From Scatomonas sp963661545 (GTDB taxonomy: Bacteria > Bacillota > Clostridia > Lachnospirales > Lachnospiraceae): a stretch of 9,985 nucleotides of DNA. Every line of letters starts with the position of its first letter. The stretch's first letter is position 1. The position numbers were made by a program, and so were the translations under genes. Shown one piece after another: positions 1 to 6,440 of this stretch. The stretch lies in NCBI GenBank assembly GCA_963661545.1, contig CAVLCU010000099.1:1-9985 (forward strand), in the 5' to 3' direction. The notes under the pieces are model-generated. The model was given only the letters and a program-made list of their open reading frames with translations. It was not told the origin of the DNA and did no database searches.

Positions 1-884
1 ATCTTAGCCTGCTGGGCAAAAGCCTTAGGACTGCCCACATCCCGGTCGGAGAAACGGGCTCCCAGAACAATCAGGAGATCACAGGCATACATGCCCAGAT
101 TAGAGGTCTTGGTTCCGTGCATGCCCAGCATACCGGTATAGAGTTCATCCGTGGCCGGAAATGCTCCTTTTCCCATCAGGGAATCGCATACAGGAGCCTG
201 GATCTTGTGGGCCAGTTCCCTTACCTCCTCAAAGGCGCCGGAAATCACCGTACCCCCTCCCACGAACAGGTAGGGCTTCTTGGCCTGGTTGATCATGTCC
301 ACCGCCCGATCCAGATCCCGGGCCGTCAGCTTCCGGGTCTCAGGCAGGATCTTCGCCGGTTCTTTGTAGGTATATTCCGTGGTAGCAGCCGTGACATCCT
401 TGGTCACGTCCACCAGAACCGGACCGGGACGTCCGCTCTTGGCGATGGTAAAGGCTCGGCGGAGGGTATCTGCCAGGGATTCAATATTCTTCACAATCAT
501 GCTGTGCTTGGTAATGGGCATGGTGACGCCCGCTATATCGATCTCCTGAAAGCTGTCCTTACCCAGAAGGGACTTGCCCACATTGGCTGTAATGGCCACC
601 AGGGGAACAGAATCCATAAAGGCCGTGGCAATCCCCGTTACCAGATTGGTGGCTCCGGGACCGCTGGTAGCCATACAAACTCCCACCCTGCCGGTAGCTC
701 TGGCGTAGCCGTCTGCCGCATGGGAAGCTCCTTGCTCATGGGAGGTGAGGATATGGCGGATCTCCGGATGTTTATATAGCTCATCATAGACATTCAAAAT
801 CGTGCCGCCGGGATAACCAAAGACAGTATCTACCCCCTGCTCCTTCAGACATTCAATGATAATCTGCGAACCGTTTAATTGCAT
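1..884 (-). CDS. ilvB: Acetolactate synthase large subunit (partial, C-terminal part beyond the window)
   Basis: The first 294 residues of a thiamine-diphosphate-dependent acetolactate (acetohydroxyacid) synthase catalytic subunit. This enzyme joins two pyruvates, or pyruvate and 2-oxobutyrate, in the first common step of valine, leucine and isoleucine synthesis. Visible family marks are VFGYPGG at residues 21-27, the HEQGASHAADGYARATGR segment with the likely catalytic Glu50, TSGPGATN at 73-80 and FQEIDI at 112-117, followed by the start of the central domain (PYLFVGGG, about 204-211; LIVLGARFSDR, about 271-281). The start is the ATG at 884, with an AAGGGAG ribosome binding site at 894-900. 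The gene begins 24 nt after the ilvD stop, so it is almost certainly the last visible gene of the leuB-ilvD-ilvB operon. The family is usually about 550-570 residues, so roughly half is missing at the window edge. No regulatory subunit gene (ilvN) is visible. Other ThDP enzymes are possible but the context and motifs favour IlvB. Confidence 0.95.
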   Translation of the reverse strand, partial: MQLNGSQIIIECLKEQGVDTVFGYPGGTILNVYDELYKHPEIRHILTSHEQGASHAADGYARATGRVGVCMATSGPGATNLVTGIATAFMDSVPLVAITANVGKSLLGKDSFQEIDIAGVTMPITKHSMIVKNIESLADTLRRAFTIAKSGRPGPVLVDVTKDVTAATTEYTYKEPAKILPETRKLTARDLDRAVDMINQAKKPYLFVGGGTVISGAFEEVRELAHKIQAPVCDSLMGKGAFPATDELYTGMLGMHGTKTSNLGMYACDLLIVLGARFSDRDVGSPKAFAQQAK

Positions 885-908
885 ACGCTCTTGCTCCCTT
901 CTTGGCCC

Positions 909-2576
909 TTATTCCGGCAGTTCCAGAACGGCGCCCCGGTTGGCACTGGTCACCATTCTGGCATACCTGGCCAGATATCCAGTAGTTACGTTGGGTTTTC
1001 TGGGCGTCCAGGCAGCCTTCCTTCGCGCCAGCTCTTCCTCAGATACTTTAAGTTCCAGGCGGCATTCCGGAATATTGATGGAGATGATATCTCCCTCCTC
1101 CACCAGGGCGATGGGGCCTCCCATCGCAGCCTCCGGACTCACATGGCCGATGGAAGCGCCCCGGGAAGCACCGGAGAAACGGCCGTCTGTAATCAATGCA
1201 ACGGTGGATCCCAAACCCATACCTGCGATGGCAGAGGTGGGATTGAGCATTTCCCGCATGCCCGGGCCGCCCTTGGGGCCCTCATAGCGGATGACTACCA
1301 CATCCCCGGCCAGGATCTTGCCTCCCTTGATGGCTGCAATGGCATCCTCCTCACAGTCAAATACCCGGGCCGGTCCCTCATGAACCATCATCTCCTGGCA
1401 TACGGCAGACCGTTTCACCACGCCGGTATCCGGGGCAAGATTGCCCTTAAGAACGGCAATTCCCCCGGTCTTACTATAGGGATTGTCCAGGGGGCGGATA
1501 ACCTCCGGGTTCAGATTCTTTGCATGCCGGATATTTTCCCCCACCGTCTTGCCCGTTACCGTCATACAATCCAGATGGAGCAGATCCAAATCAGACAGCT
1601 CCTTCATCACTGCATAGACACCACCGGCTTCGTTGAGATCCTCCATATAAGTAGGACCGGCCGGCGCCAGATGACAGAGATTGGGAGTCTTAGCACTTAT
1701 TTCATTGGCCAGCTCCGGCTTGAAATCAAAGCCCACCTCATGGGCGATGGCCGGAAGATGGAGCATGCTGTTGGTGGAGCAGCCCAGGGCCATATCCACC
1801 GTCAGGGCATTGAGGAAGGCCTCCTTGGTCATAATGTCCCGGGGGCGGATATTCTGGCGCAGCAGCTCCATCACCTGCATTCCCGCATGCTTGGCCAGCT
1901 GGAGCCGCTCCGAATAAACTGCCGGAATGGTTCCGTTGCCCCGCAGGCCCATGCCCAGAACCTCGGTGAGGCAGTTCATACTGTTGGCGGTATACATGCC
2001 GGAGCAGGAGCCACAGGTGGGGCAGGTCTTGCACTCGTATTCCTCTACCTCCTCCTGGGACATGAGGCCGGCCGCATAGGAGCCCACTGCCTCGAACATG
2101 GAGGAAAGACTTCTCTTTCTCCCCCCTACATGACCGGCCAGCATGGGACCTCCGCTGACAAATACCGTGGGCACATTGATCCGGGCTGCCGCCATCAAAA
2201 GACCGGGCACATTCTTATCACAGTTGGGGATCATCACCAGGGCATCAAATTGATGGGCCAGGGCCATAGCCTCGGTAGAATCCGCAATCAGATCCCGGGT
2301 AACCAGGGAATATTTCATTCCGATATGGCCCATGGCGATTCCGTCGCAGACTGCAATAGCCGGAAACACCACAGGGGTACCCCCTGCCATGGCCACTCCC
2401 TGCTTGACGGCAGCTGTGATCTTATCCAGATTCATATGCCCCGGCACAATTTCATTATAGGAGTTGACGATTCCCACCAGGGGGCGTTCCATCTCCTCCC
2501 TGGTCATACCCAGGGCGCGAAAGAGACTCCTGTGGGGAGCCTGCTGCATTCCTTTTCTCACTGCATCACTTCTCAT
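909..2576 (-). CDS. ilvD: Dihydroxy-acid dehydratase
   Basis: Dehydrates 2,3-dihydroxy-isovalerate and 2,3-dihydroxy-3-methylvalerate to the 2-keto acids, the third step of the valine/isoleucine pathway; it is a cytoplasmic iron-sulfur enzyme. With the chosen start it has 555 residues, the normal family length. Signatures are CDGIAMGH at 77-84, NCDKNVPG at 118-125, TCGSCSGM at 187-194, SGGPMLAG at 141-148 and the C-terminal GRFSGASRG...GHVSPEA at 465-482. Cys77, Cys119 and Cys191 are the likely cluster ligands (inferred from the family). I place the start at the ATG at 2576 (protein begins MRSDAVRKGM, as family members do) because a GGAGG site lies 8 nt before it. An upstream in-frame ATG at 2591 would add MEEKR, but that ATG overlaps the Shine-Dalgarno sequence and has none of its own. 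It lies 83 nt after leuB and 24 nt before ilvB. Confidence 0.97.
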   Translation of the reverse strand: MRSDAVRKGMQQAPHRSLFRALGMTREEMERPLVGIVNSYNEIVPGHMNLDKITAAVKQGVAMAGGTPVVFPAIAVCDGIAMGHIGMKYSLVTRDLIADSTEAMALAHQFDALVMIPNCDKNVPGLLMAAARINVPTVFVSGGPMLAGHVGGRKRSLSSMFEAVGSYAAGLMSQEEVEEYECKTCPTCGSCSGMYTANSMNCLTEVLGMGLRGNGTIPAVYSERLQLAKHAGMQVMELLRQNIRPRDIMTKEAFLNALTVDMALGCSTNSMLHLPAIAHEVGFDFKPELANEISAKTPNLCHLAPAGPTYMEDLNEAGGVYAVMKELSDLDLLHLDCMTVTGKTVGENIRHAKNLNPEVIRPLDNPYSKTGGIAVLKGNLAPDTGVVKRSAVCQEMMVHEGPARVFDCEEDAIAAIKGGKILAGDVVVIRYEGPKGGPGMREMLNPTSAIAGMGLGSTVALITDGRFSGASRGASIGHVSPEAAMGGPIALVEEGDIISINIPECRLELKVSEEELARRKAAWTPRKPNVTTGYLARYARMVTSANRGAVLELPE

Positions 2577-2584
2577 CCTTTTTT

Positions 2585-2589
2585 CCTCC
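2585..2589 (-). promoter_or_regulatory. Ribosome binding site that decides the ilvD start
   Basis: GGAGG on the minus strand, 8 nt before the ATG at 2576. It overlaps the last base of the alternative ATG at 2591, which has only weak purine content (GGGTAG) directly before it. This supports the shorter 555-residue IlvD beginning MRSD. Confidence 0.8.
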
Positions 2590-2659
2590 ATCTACCCATT
2601 ACAAGGGTCCCTGACTGTCCGCGAAGCCGCTGTCCCCATCAAGTCCCCGGTTAATCCCG

Positions 2660-3742
2660 CTACAGTCGTGCGGTAATGGCATCTCCCATCTCTGTGGTAC
2701 TAACCCTCCTGCAGCCCTCGGACCAAATGTCCCCGGTACGGTAGCCGTCCTTCAATGTTTCCTTGACTGCCTTCTCTATGGCATCTGCCTCCGCATCCAG
2801 ATCCAGGGAATAGCGCAGCATCATGGCAGCCGACAGAATGGTGGCAATGGGATTGGCCAGGTTCTTGCCTGCAATATCCGGTGCGGAACCGTGGCTGGGC
2901 TCATAGAGACCGAAGCTGGTCTCGTTGAGGCTGGCGGAGGAAAGCATGCCGATGGAACCGGTTACCATACTGGCTTCATCCGACAGAATATCCCCAAACA
3001 TATTTTCCGTCAAAATCACATCAAATTGAGCCGGATCCTTCACCAGCTGCATGGCACAATTGTCCACCAGCATATGTTCCAGGGAAACGTCCGGATAATC
3101 CCCTGCCACTTCCTCCACAATGGAGCGCCACAGGCGGGAAGAGTCCAGTACATTGGCCTTGTCCACGCTGGTGACCTTCTTGCGTCTCTTCCTGGCAATA
3201 TCGAAGCCACGCCTGGCGATCCTGCGAATCTCATCTTCATTATAGGTCAAGGTATCCACCGCCGTCCTTCGGCCATCCACCAGCTCCGTCTTCCTCGCTC
3301 CGAAATAAAGGCCGCCGGTCAGTTCCCGCACAATGATCATATCGAAACCATCGCCAATGATCTCATCTCGAAGGGGGCAGGCTGCTCTCAGTTCCTCATA
3401 GAGATAGGCGGGACGCAGATTGGCGAAGAGTCCCATGGCCTTGCGGATCCCCAAAAGCCCGGCCTCCGGACGTTTGGAAGGTTCCAGCTGATACCAGGGA
3501 GAAGTCTTGGGATCTCCGCCGATGGAACCCATCAAAACCCCCTGGCAGGTTTTGGCCTCTGCCACGGTCTCCTCCGTCAGGGGCAGGCCGCAGGCGTCAA
3601 TGGAGGCTCCTCCCAGCAAAAGCTTTGAATAGGTAAAGGTATGGCCAAACTTCTTACAGACTGCATCCAATACCTTCTGCGCCTCATTCACAATCTCCGG
3701 GCCGATGCCGTCCCCATGGATCAATCCTATCTTGAATTCCAT
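2660..3742 (-). CDS. leuB: 3-isopropylmalate dehydrogenase
   Basis: Oxidatively decarboxylates 3-isopropylmalate to 2-ketoisocaproate (via 2-isopropyl-3-oxosuccinate) with NAD+, the third step specific to leucine. The 360-residue length is normal. Seen in order: GDGIGPEI at 10-17, LRPAYLY at 109-115, RELTGGLYFG at 139-148 with Tyr146, VDKANVL at 193-199 with catalytic Lys195, Asp227 in DNCAMQL, the NMFGDILSDE metal-binding stretch at 247-256 (Asp251, Asp255) and the NAD-binding loop HGSAPDIAGKNLANP at 284-298. The RELTGGLYFG form fits LeuB rather than isocitrate dehydrogenase. An AGAGG site at 3752-3756 lies 9 nt before the ATG. It appears to be the first gene of the operon, since a terminator and then a promoter separate it from fusA upstream. 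leuA, leuC and leuD are not in the window. Confidence 0.97.
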   Translation of the reverse strand: MEFKIGLIHGDGIGPEIVNEAQKVLDAVCKKFGHTFTYSKLLLGGASIDACGLPLTEETVAEAKTCQGVLMGSIGGDPKTSPWYQLEPSKRPEAGLLGIRKAMGLFANLRPAYLYEELRAACPLRDEIIGDGFDMIIVRELTGGLYFGARKTELVDGRRTAVDTLTYNEDEIRRIARRGFDIARKRRKKVTSVDKANVLDSSRLWRSIVEEVAGDYPDVSLEHMLVDNCAMQLVKDPAQFDVILTENMFGDILSDEASMVTGSIGMLSSASLNETSFGLYEPSHGSAPDIAGKNLANPIATILSAAMMLRYSLDLDAEADAIEKAVKETLKDGYRTGDIWSEGCRRVSTTEMGDAITARL

Positions 3743-3786
3743 CCTGATCTACCTCTTTCTTCCGATTCTTCCGTATTTTTATTCAT

Positions 3787-3801
3787 TGTATCCTTGATAC
3801 A
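3787..3801 (-). promoter_or_regulatory. Palindrome at the predicted leuB transcription start (operator candidate)
   Basis: TGTATC-AAG-GATACA, a perfect 6-bp inverted repeat around a 3-nt centre. It begins at the last base of the predicted -10 box and spans the likely +1 site, where a repressor would block initiation. The size suits a dimeric helix-turn-helix protein, but I cannot name the regulator. Confidence 0.35.
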
Positions 3802-3829
3802 TTAAATCATCGTTTCCATGATAGCTCAA
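3801..3829 (-). promoter_or_regulatory. Predicted sigma-A-type promoter of leuB-ilvD-ilvB
   Basis: On the minus strand, TTGAGC (3829-3824, 4 of 6 matches to -35) is followed by exactly 17 nt and TTTAAT (3806-3801, 5 of 6 matches to -10). The predicted start near 3794 gives a leader of about 50 nt, too short for a T-box. It lies downstream of the fusA terminator, as an independent operon promoter should. Confidence 0.6.
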
Positions 3830-3844
3830 AACAAGGGGGATTTC

Positions 3845-3890
3845 AACCTAAAGATTGGTTTGGGCATGGAGGTTTAAACCACCACAATGC
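3845..3890. promoter_or_regulatory. Cluster of GGTTT/AACC dyads upstream of the leuB promoter
   Basis: Contains AACC-N8-GGTT (3845-3860) and the perfect 10-bp palindrome GGTTTAAACC (3871-3880). The palindrome is embedded in an 18-bp inverted repeat with one mismatched pair (3867-3884) and flanked by GCAT (3864-3867) and ATGC (3887-3890). The two centres are 23 bp apart, about two helical turns, and lie roughly 58 and 81 bp upstream of the predicted start. That position suits an activator, for example a LysR-type protein, but the identity is inference. Confidence 0.35.
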
Positions 3891-3921
3891 ACTTTTCCTC
3901 GTAATAGGGCAGTAAAGGAAC

Positions 3922-3950
3922 AAAAAAAGAGCGCTATTATCTGCGCTCTT
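3922..3950 (-). terminator. Intrinsic terminator after fusA
   Basis: On the minus strand, a perfect 8-bp stem AAGAGCGC / GCGCTCTT with an 8-nt loop runs directly into seven T residues. It lies about 170 nt after the fusA stop and about 90 nt before the predicted leuB promoter, so it most likely ends the fusA transcript. An attenuator role for leuB is less likely because no T-box or leader-peptide features precede it. Confidence 0.85.
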
Positions 3951-4007
3951 CTATCAGACAGTGATGTTTCTGTTTCTCTGGCCTTGTTCTCTCAGGGCGG
4001 AGCAAGC

Positions 4008-4060
4008 CCGGGGCGGGGAGCCTGGCTGACTGGCTCCCCACCCCGGCCTCCCCTCTTCCC
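4008..4060 (-). other. G-rich 15-bp hairpin overlapping a G-quadruplex motif in the fusA 3' region
   Basis: Arms 4032-4046 and 4008-4022 form a 15-bp stem with a 9-nt loop (4023-4031). The single non-Watson-Crick position is a G-U pair only in minus-strand RNA (it would be a C-A mismatch in plus-strand RNA), so the structure suits the fusA transcript. The minus strand from 4060 to 4036 also has four G-runs of three or more, fitting a G-quadruplex motif. Two of those runs belong to the hairpin arm, so the two folds compete. No U-tract follows, so it is not a standard terminator. Confidence 0.55.
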
Positions 4061-4090
4061 ATCCTGCCTTCACCTGCACGTTCAAGGCAA

Positions 4091-4129
4091 AGGGTCTTGT
4101 AACAGGGTCTTATCTTCCGGTCTTAATCC
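4091..4129. repeat. Three imperfect 13-bp tandem units ending over the fusA stop codon
   Basis: GGTCTT occurs at 4093, 4106 and 4119, exactly 13 bp apart. The first two copies extend to AGGGTCTT, and the last two share GGTCTTA. In fusA mRNA sense this is AAGACC three times, the first overlapping the UAA stop (4125-4123). Confidence 0.6.
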
Positions 4130-6213
4130 TCAACCTTGGTCACCTTGCTGGCTCTTGCCGCGATTTCCCTCTCCTGTACATCGGCGGGAGCCTGCTCGTA
4201 GCGGGCGAACTCATATTCGAAGGTCCCGCTGCCTCCCGTCATAGACCGCAGGGAGGTGGAATATCCGTAGATCTCCAGTTCCGGCACATCCGCTTCAATG
4301 ATGGTATTGCCCTTGTTGTCCGGATTCATGCCCAACACACGGCCTCTGCGCTTGTTCAGGTCTCCCATGACATCACCGGTATACTTGTCAGCTACGGTAA
4401 CCTTCATGCTGACGATGGGCTCCAGAAGAACGGGACCCGCTTCCATGAAGCCCTTCTTGAAGGCCATGATAGTGGCAGTCTTGAAGGCCATTTCCGAGGA
4501 GTCTACCGGATGGTAGGAGCCATCGTAGAGGACGGCCTTGACCCCTACTACGGGATAGGCAGCCAGGGGACCCGACTGAACGGAGTCCTGAAGGCCCTTT
4601 TCCACCGCCGGGAAGTAGTTCTTGGGTACGGCACCTCCCACCACCTCTTCCTCGAAGATATAAGGGGTCTCCAGCTCGCCCGAGGGCTCGAAGCGCATCT
4701 TCACATGGCCATACTGACCGTGACCGCCGGACTGCTTCTTGTACTTGGCCTCTACGTCGGACTTCTTGCGGATGGTCTCCCGGAAGGCAACCTTGGGGGC
4801 AGACAGCTCCACCTCTACCTTGTATCTCTCCAGCAGCTTGCTGACGATGATGTCAATGTGCTGGTCGCCAATGCCATAGATTAAGCTCTGACGGTTAGCC
4901 GAATCGTTGACCACCTTCATGGTCAGGTCTTCCTGCATCATCTTGGCGAAGGCCTGAGAAATCTTGTCTACATCTGCCTTGTTCTTGGGTTTGTAGCGTT
5001 TGGAGGTATAGGGCTTGGAAACGGCAATCTTGCCATATACCACCGGATGTGCCTTGGTGGCCAGGGAATTCCCGGTTCTGGCATCCCCCAGCTTGGCGAT
5101 GGCGCCGATATCCCCGGCATGAAGCTCCGGTACCTCGATGGGCTTGGAGCCCTGAAGGATATAGAGCTTGTTCAGCTTCTCTTCGGATTCCTGATCTACA
5201 TTGTAGAGAATATCATCATTCTTAATGACACCGGAGCAAATCTTCACCAGGGAATACTTACCCAGGAAGGGATCTACGATGGTCTTGAAAATGAGGGCAC
5301 TCTTGGCCTTGCGGAAATCGTAGTCCGCATCAAAGACTTCATTATTGTTCTTATCCAGACCGGCTCGTTTTCTCTTGGAGGGATCCGGGAAATATCCTAC
5401 AATGTCATCCAGGAGGTTGGAAACGCCCTGCAAATTCACCGGGGATCCCATGCATACCGGCACCAGGCTTCCGTCCCCTACATTGACAGCCAAAGCTGCA
5501 GAGATCTCCGTTACGGAGAACTCCTCCCCGCCGAAATAACGATCCATGAACTCTTCGCTGGTCTCAGCCACGGATTCCATCAGGGCATCCCTGTATTTGG
5601 CCAGATACTCCTTGGAATAATCCGGGATTTCGCACTCCTCTTTCTTATCCTTCTCGATATAGCGGCGACCCTTGTTCTTCACGATATTGATATAGCCCAC
5701 GAACTTCTCATTTTCACGAATGGGCATATGCAAGGGGGCAATCCGCTTGCCATAGAGTTCCTCCAGATCCTCCACTACCTTCCGGTAGCTGACATTGTCG
5801 ATATCCATATCCGTAACGAAGATCATCCGGGGCAGATGATATCTCTCGCACAGTTCCCAGGCCTTCTGGGTACCTACCTGAACGCCTGCCTTGCCGGATA
5901 CCACGATCACTGCTGCATCCGCTGCTGCCGCTGCCTCCTCTGCCTCTCCCACAAAGTCAAAGAAACCTGGGGTATCCAGCACATTAATCTTCACCTTGCC
6001 CCACTCGATGGGGATCAGAGAGGTGGAAATAGAAAACTTACGTTTGATCTCTTCTTTATCAAAATCGCTGACGGTATTCCCATCAGTTATCTTGCCCAAT
6101 CGGTTGGTGATACCGGAAAGATATGCCATGGCTTCCACAAGACTGGTCTTTCCTGCGCCGCCATGTCCCAAAAGTACCACATTTCTGATTCGATCAGTTC
6201 TATAAACTTCCAT
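4123..6213 (-). CDS. fusA: Elongation factor G paralog (EF-G-like GTPase)
   Basis: A 696-residue protein with the full EF-G layout: an N-terminal GTPase domain (about 1-280), a beta-barrel domain (about 300-395), a small alpha/beta domain (about 405-480), domain IV (about 485-600) with GGHGQYGHV and YDGSYHPVDSSEMAF, and a C-terminal domain with MGDLNKRRGRVLGM and GYSTSLRSMTGGSG. EF-G binds the ribosome and drives translocation. This copy resembles the divergent paralog common in Lachnospiraceae. The P-loop GHGGAGKT (16-23) is intact. DTPG (80-83) is followed by Phe84 where EF-G has the catalytic His. The NKMD motif reads TDMD (134-137), and the switch-I Thr of RGIT aligns with Ser61. It is therefore probably not the main EF-G; weak or altered GTP use is inference. 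GGGAGG lies 8-9 nt before the ATG. It looks monocistronic: promoter 6310-6338, terminator 3922-3950. Tetracycline ribosome-protection proteins were considered, but those keep canonical G motifs. Confidence 0.92.
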   Translation of the reverse strand: MEVYRTDRIRNVVLLGHGGAGKTSLVEAMAYLSGITNRLGKITDGNTVSDFDKEEIKRKFSISTSLIPIEWGKVKINVLDTPGFFDFVGEAEEAAAAADAAVIVVSGKAGVQVGTQKAWELCERYHLPRMIFVTDMDIDNVSYRKVVEDLEELYGKRIAPLHMPIRENEKFVGYINIVKNKGRRYIEKDKKEECEIPDYSKEYLAKYRDALMESVAETSEEFMDRYFGGEEFSVTEISAALAVNVGDGSLVPVCMGSPVNLQGVSNLLDDIVGYFPDPSKRKRAGLDKNNNEVFDADYDFRKAKSALIFKTIVDPFLGKYSLVKICSGVIKNDDILYNVDQESEEKLNKLYILQGSKPIEVPELHAGDIGAIAKLGDARTGNSLATKAHPVVYGKIAVSKPYTSKRYKPKNKADVDKISQAFAKMMQEDLTMKVVNDSANRQSLIYGIGDQHIDIIVSKLLERYKVEVELSAPKVAFRETIRKKSDVEAKYKKQSGGHGQYGHVKMRFEPSGELETPYIFEEEVVGGAVPKNYFPAVEKGLQDSVQSGPLAAYPVVGVKAVLYDGSYHPVDSSEMAFKTATIMAFKKGFMEAGPVLLEPIVSMKVTVADKYTGDVMGDLNKRRGRVLGMNPDNKGNTIIEADVPELEIYGYSTSLRSMTGGSGTFEYEFARYEQAPADVQEREIAARASKVTKVED

Positions 6214-6305
6214 GCTTTGTTCCTCCCAATCGTAATGATGTATTTCTTTTCAAGTCCCGAAGGAGCTTGTGAACTGCATCCGCAGCCATGAGGATTTCAC
6301 CATGG
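6214..6305 (-). promoter_or_regulatory. Structured leader of fusA
   Basis: The predicted transcript begins near 6303, giving a leader of about 90 nt. It contains CCATG/CATGG arms (6301-6305 and 6286-6290), CTGC-GGAT-GCAG (6274-6285), and a 7-bp stem with one bulged C closed by a C(UUCG)G tetraloop (6251-6269). The ribosome binding site (6222-6227) follows the last stem. I do not recognise a known riboswitch. Confidence 0.4.
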
Positions 6306-6309
6306 GTAT

Positions 6310-6338
6310 ATTTTACTAAATTTGTCGGTATTTTTCAA
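6310..6338 (-). promoter_or_regulatory. Predicted promoter of fusA
   Basis: On the minus strand, TTGAAA (6338-6333), 17 nt, then TAAAAT (6315-6310); each box matches the sigma-A consensus at 5 or 4 of 6 positions, with ideal spacing. AT-rich DNA (6339-6376) lies directly upstream and is shared with the divergent tyrA promoter. Confidence 0.7.
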
Positions 6339-6376
6339 GTATTTTAGAAAATTTATCCAATTTTTCCAACATCCTT

Positions 6377-6405
6377 TTGACTTTTTACTCCCTGTCAAGT
6401 ACAAT
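6377..6405 (+). promoter_or_regulatory. Predicted promoter of tyrA-aroA
   Basis: TTGACT (6377-6382), 17 nt, then TACAAT (6400-6405): 5 of 6 matches in each box with ideal spacing. It lies 35 nt before the tyrA ATG and back-to-back with the fusA promoter, the -35 boxes being 38 bp apart. A TTGAC/GTCAA inverted repeat (6377-6381 and 6394-6398) covers the -35 and spacer and might be an operator. Confidence 0.75.
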
Positions 6406-6440
6406 ACAGATGTAGTAGAAACAGGGAAGGATGGATATAG

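Noticed and set aside
879..2654. A plus-strand frame of 591 codons, longer than ilvD itself, antisense to ilvD.
   Set aside because: Its codons align exactly with ilvD codons on the opposite strand, so it is open simply because ilvD avoids TTA, CTA and TCA. The predicted protein resembles no family and has no good ribosome binding site. Similar codon-aligned shadows lie opposite ilvB (117-779), leuB (2891-3628), fusA (5047-6291) and tyrA (6780-7322).
3940..4122. The frame stays open for 61 codons after the fusA stop, suggesting read-through.
   Set aside because: The stretch is GC-rich, so stops are rare by chance. The predicted residues are low-complexity and Arg/Gly-rich, and no recoding signal is recognised.
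3743..4122. T-box or other amino-acid riboswitch before leuB.
   Set aside because: No GGGTGGTACCGCG-like T-box sequence is found. The terminator lies upstream of the predicted promoter, so the leuB leader is only about 50 nt.
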